From Calditrichaceae bacterium (GTDB taxonomy: Bacteria > Calditrichota > Calditrichia > Calditrichales > Calditrichaceae): DNA of 6,553 bases. Position numbers and translations under genes: made by a program. Below the pieces are notes generated by a model that saw only the letters and a program-made list of their open reading frames with translations, was not told the DNA's origin and ran no database searches. The stretch covers positions 1 to 6,553 of the forward strand of contig JAUXGF010000164.1 of the NCBI GenBank assembly GCA_030622395.1. Reading direction: 5' to 3'. Positions within the stretch are counted from its first letter, which is position 1. Each line of letters begins with the position of its first letter. This document shows positions 4,962 to 6,553 of the stretch, in pieces.

Positions 4962-5375
4962 ATGGAGAGATTTAATCTTGTATTGGATATGTTTTTATTA
5001 AAAGATTGGGAAATAGCCGAAATTCTTGGAAGAGGCGTTAAAAGAACTATTCATGATCTTCAATATGATGAAAAGGTATATACACAATTGTTTATAGAAC
5101 GTCTGCAATTGTTTAAGTTCCGCCCTGTTGCTGTAAAAAACATTCAAATTGAAGTCGGGAAACGATCGCCTGCTTTTTATATAAAGGGAAAAACCGCCAT
5201 ATTCGGTTACATATTCCGGGAAGTGTTTTCAGAGAAACATAAACGAAAAATCTGGGGCTCTGTTGTACGCAATGAAAAAGGCGATTGGAAATATATTTTA
5301 CCCGGCAATAGCGGCGAAGTCGTTTTTATTAATCTAAACAAACAAGAAGAAATTGATATTTTTCATTTGAGTTAA
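4962..5375 (+). CDS. hypothetical protein, 137 residues, no recognised family
   Basis: I do not recognise this protein. It is the only plus-strand gene supported in the window. It has no signal peptide or membrane segment and should be cytoplasmic. It is rich in Lys, Ile, Phe and Glu. An N-terminal helical part (LLKDWEIAEILGRGVKRTIH) is followed by an apparently mixed alpha/beta part with NIQIEVGKRSPAFYIKGK, KRKIWGSVVRNEKGDWKYIL and a GEVVFINL strand. A TGA directly before the ATG shows the frame cannot extend upstream. No Shine-Dalgarno is visible, and a second ATG at 4989 is possible. It starts about 20 bases after the decayed MITE-like end, so its upstream region may have been replaced. 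It converges on the TauE-like gene. The long uninterrupted frame and non-repetitive composition support coding. Confidence 0.65.
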   Translation: MERFNLVLDMFLLKDWEIAEILGRGVKRTIHDLQYDEKVYTQLFIERLQLFKFRPVAVKNIQIEVGKRSPAFYIKGKTAIFGYIFREVFSEKHKRKIWGSVVRNEKGDWKYILPGNSGEVVFINLNKQEEIDIFHLS

Positions 5376-5386
5376 AACTAAACTGC

Positions 5387-5405
5387 GATAACCGCCGGTT
5401 TTATC
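5387..5405 (+). terminator. weak terminator-like hairpin after the orphan gene
   Basis: GATAACCG-C-CGGTTTTATC forms an imperfect stem with a very short loop twelve bases after the stop codon at 5375. It has no long T-run, so termination would be weak. Position after a stop is the main support. Confidence 0.3.
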
Positions 5406-5471
5406 ATTTATAATAAAAGTATGGGTAAATAGTTAGATGGCTGAATGGTTGAATGGATAAGTAGACAATAC

Positions 5472-5635
5472 ATCATTCCAATTCTTCACCAACCCATAAA
5501 TCCAATTCTTTCCCATTCTTCCACCATTCCATTCTTCCCATTACTCCAATACTCCAACACTCCATTACTCCATTCTTCAAACAATTCAATTCTTCCAATA
5601 CTCCATCACTCCACCACTCCATTACTCCTTCTTCA
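5472..5635. repeat. degenerate pyrimidine-rich tandem repeat (attactccattcttcc-like)
   Basis: About 165 bases are built from variations of attcca, actcca and ttcttcc in units of roughly 8-9 bp, such as ccattactccattcttc. The plus strand is almost free of G. It fills the spacer between two convergent genes. Similar 'actccattactcc' tracts occur in intergenic DNA of related genomes, as I recall. The open frame across it (Pro/Ser/Leu/His-rich) is a result of the repeat, not a gene. Confidence 0.8.
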
Positions 5636-5652
5636 GCTCCACAGAACTATTA

Positions 5653-6378
5653 CTAAAAAATCAGCAAATTAATAGTTGGGATCAATAAAATTAAGGCGAC
5701 AATCCGATTAAATTTCCGCTCATTTACCTTCGAATGATAGCGCTTGCCAAGCCATAAACCAATCAATAAAAAACAAATCATTAATCCGAGCGTAATCCAA
5801 TCCAGGTTAAATTTAATATGATAAGAACGGTACAGTAAAAGCCGCCAGCCGGCCCCTAACATAAATATCGCTATTAATTGATCTCTGAAATATATCTTTT
5901 TGTAAATTAACTTCATATAAACAACTAATAGCGGACCGCTTATTCCTATCAGCCCTCCGCTGAAGCCTGATATAAGCGCAATCGGATAACGCAATATTTT
6001 CATCCGTTTATTTGTCGATACCTGTATATTGGTTTGTTTTTTTTGCAAAATCAAGATTATTATAAAAATCATTAATCCAACGGCGATAATCTTTTTTAAA
6101 ATTTCTGTGGAAAAGGACTGCAATAATAGAGCGCCAAAATACGCCCCGATAAATAAAAATATAACAACGGATATTACAAATTTCCAATCTATTCGCTTAC
6201 GAACCGAGATAAACAAAATAGGCCCGGCAATCAAATCAAACAAAGCCGAAGCGGTAATTGCTGTTTCCGGATCATAAATCAAAGCTAAGGAAGGTATAAG
6301 CACAAGAGCCGGCCCAAAACCGGAAAACCCTTTAACAAAAAAAGCAATAAAAACCGCCAAAAGAGCAATTATTTCCAT
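5653..6378 (-). CDS. TauE/SafE-family sulfite/anion exporter-like membrane permease
   Basis: This 241-residue membrane protein has about eight hydrophobic segments (roughly 1-16, 24-37, 41-57, 67-88, 92-112, 131-155, 165-183/193-211 and 224-241). It carries the two family repeats: KGFSGFGPALVLIP near the N-terminus (16-29) and SGFSGGLIGISGPLLVVY at 137-154. These place it in TauE/SafE (PF01925, formerly DUF81), transporters thought to move sulfite, sulfoacetate or other sulfur-containing anions across the inner membrane. The real substrate cannot be read from sequence. The length is normal. The start at 6378 gives an N-terminus already hydrophobic at residue 3; no Shine-Dalgarno is visible. 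It is a single gene with no metabolic partner in the window. There are no stops or frameshifts, so it is probably functional. Confidence 0.88.
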   Translation of the reverse strand: MEIIALLAVFIAFFVKGFSGFGPALVLIPSLALIYDPETAITASALFDLIAGPILFISVRKRIDWKFVISVVIFLFIGAYFGALLLQSFSTEILKKIIAVGLMIFIIILILQKKQTNIQVSTNKRMKILRYPIALISGFSGGLIGISGPLLVVYMKLIYKKIYFRDQLIAIFMLGAGWRLLLYRSYHIKFNLDWITLGLMICFLLIGLWLGKRYHSKVNERKFNRIVALILLIPTINLLIF

Positions 6379-6435
6379 GATTCTACAATTTTATATGTAT
6401 TCTTGTAAAACCTCAGTGAATGGGTGGAATATTAA

Positions 6436-6463
6436 GACCCACCCCTAACCCCTCCCAAGAGTA
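6436..6463. repeat. C-rich intergenic word resembling a common genome repeat
   Basis: The plus strand reads gacccacccctaacccctcc followed by caagag. I recognise this kind of word from dispersed intergenic repeats of many environmental bacterial genomes. Only one copy is present here, so repeat status rests on recall alone. Confidence 0.25.
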
Positions 6464-6527
6464 ATGGCACTAACATAAGGTTATATTTATTTATATTTTC
6501 TATATTTGCCAACTTTTGTCTTACGTG

Positions 6528-6553
6528 GGTACTTCCTGCCAGGCGGGCGTACC
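6528..6553. repeat. GC-rich imperfect inverted repeat at the window edge
   Basis: GGTAC at 6528-6532 pairs with GTACC at 6549-6553 around cctgcc-a-ggcggg, giving a GC-rich foldback unlike the surrounding AT-rich DNA. It is cut by the window end and may be one end of a larger element; flanking acg before it would pair with sequence beyond the window. Confidence 0.4.

Noticed and set aside
5472..5635. Possible CRISPR array
   Set aside because: The units are about 8-9 bp and degenerate, with no constant repeat and unique spacer pattern, and no cas gene is nearby.
5445..5672. 75-codon plus-strand frame rich in Pro, Ser, Leu and His
   Set aside because: It is a translation of the degenerate tandem repeat.
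6029..6277. 82-codon plus-strand frame
   Set aside because: Antisense to the TauE/SafE-like gene, with no supporting signals.

Overview
This is an AT-rich stretch of bacterial chromosome. It probably comes from the Fibrobacterota-Chlorobiota-Bacteroidota (FCB) superphylum, perhaps a Calditrichota-, Ignavibacteria- or KSB1-like lineage. That placement is inference. It rests on the secreted LPP20-like/NTF2-like protein, the familiar intergenic element reading 'gtcatttcgaccgaagggag', the 'acaggatggacaggat' repeat and the pyrimidine-rich 'attactccattcttcc' repeat. No rRNA, tRNA or CRISPR array is visible.

Layout from left to right. (1) 91-1698, minus: a large secreted protein with an N-terminal LPP20-like module and a C-terminal NTF2-like fold that appears cut short. 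(2) 1772-2411, minus: a vapBC toxin-antitoxin operon whose AbrB-type antitoxin is intact and whose PIN toxin is broken by one in-frame stop and one frameshift. (3) 2472-2699, minus: a 75-residue fragment repeating the N-terminus of gene 1. (4) 2748-2900: a 153-bp MITE-like element with perfect 22-bp terminal inverted repeats. (5) 2905-3950, minus: the mobile mystery protein A/B pair, an HTH regulator and a Fic-domain protein, with a palindrome over the regulator's start codon. (6) 3966-4961: about 1 kb of decayed DNA holding inverted repeats, a third and degenerate scrap of the LPP20-like module, one doubtful short ORF, a strong hairpin and a mosaic relative of the MITE-like element. (7) 4962-5375, plus: an orphan 137-residue protein. 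(8) 5472-5635: a degenerate pyrimidine-rich tandem repeat in a convergent spacer. (9) 5653-6378, minus: a TauE/SafE-family membrane permease. (10) 6379-6553: non-coding DNA ending in a GC-rich inverted repeat.

The main theme is accessory DNA inserted among copies of one secreted-protein gene. Three copies of the LPP20-like N-terminal module lie on the same strand. A vapBC module sits between the first and second, and the MITE-like element plus the mobile mystery pair sit between the second and third. Only the first copy is long, and it too seems to lack its C-terminus. The region therefore looks like a former tandem gene family broken up by toxin-antitoxin-like modules and small non-autonomous elements. 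I see no clear new multi-gene system. The least explained items are the orphan 137-residue protein, the hairpin-rich spacer before it, and the repeated association of the LPP20-like module with toxin-antitoxin modules.
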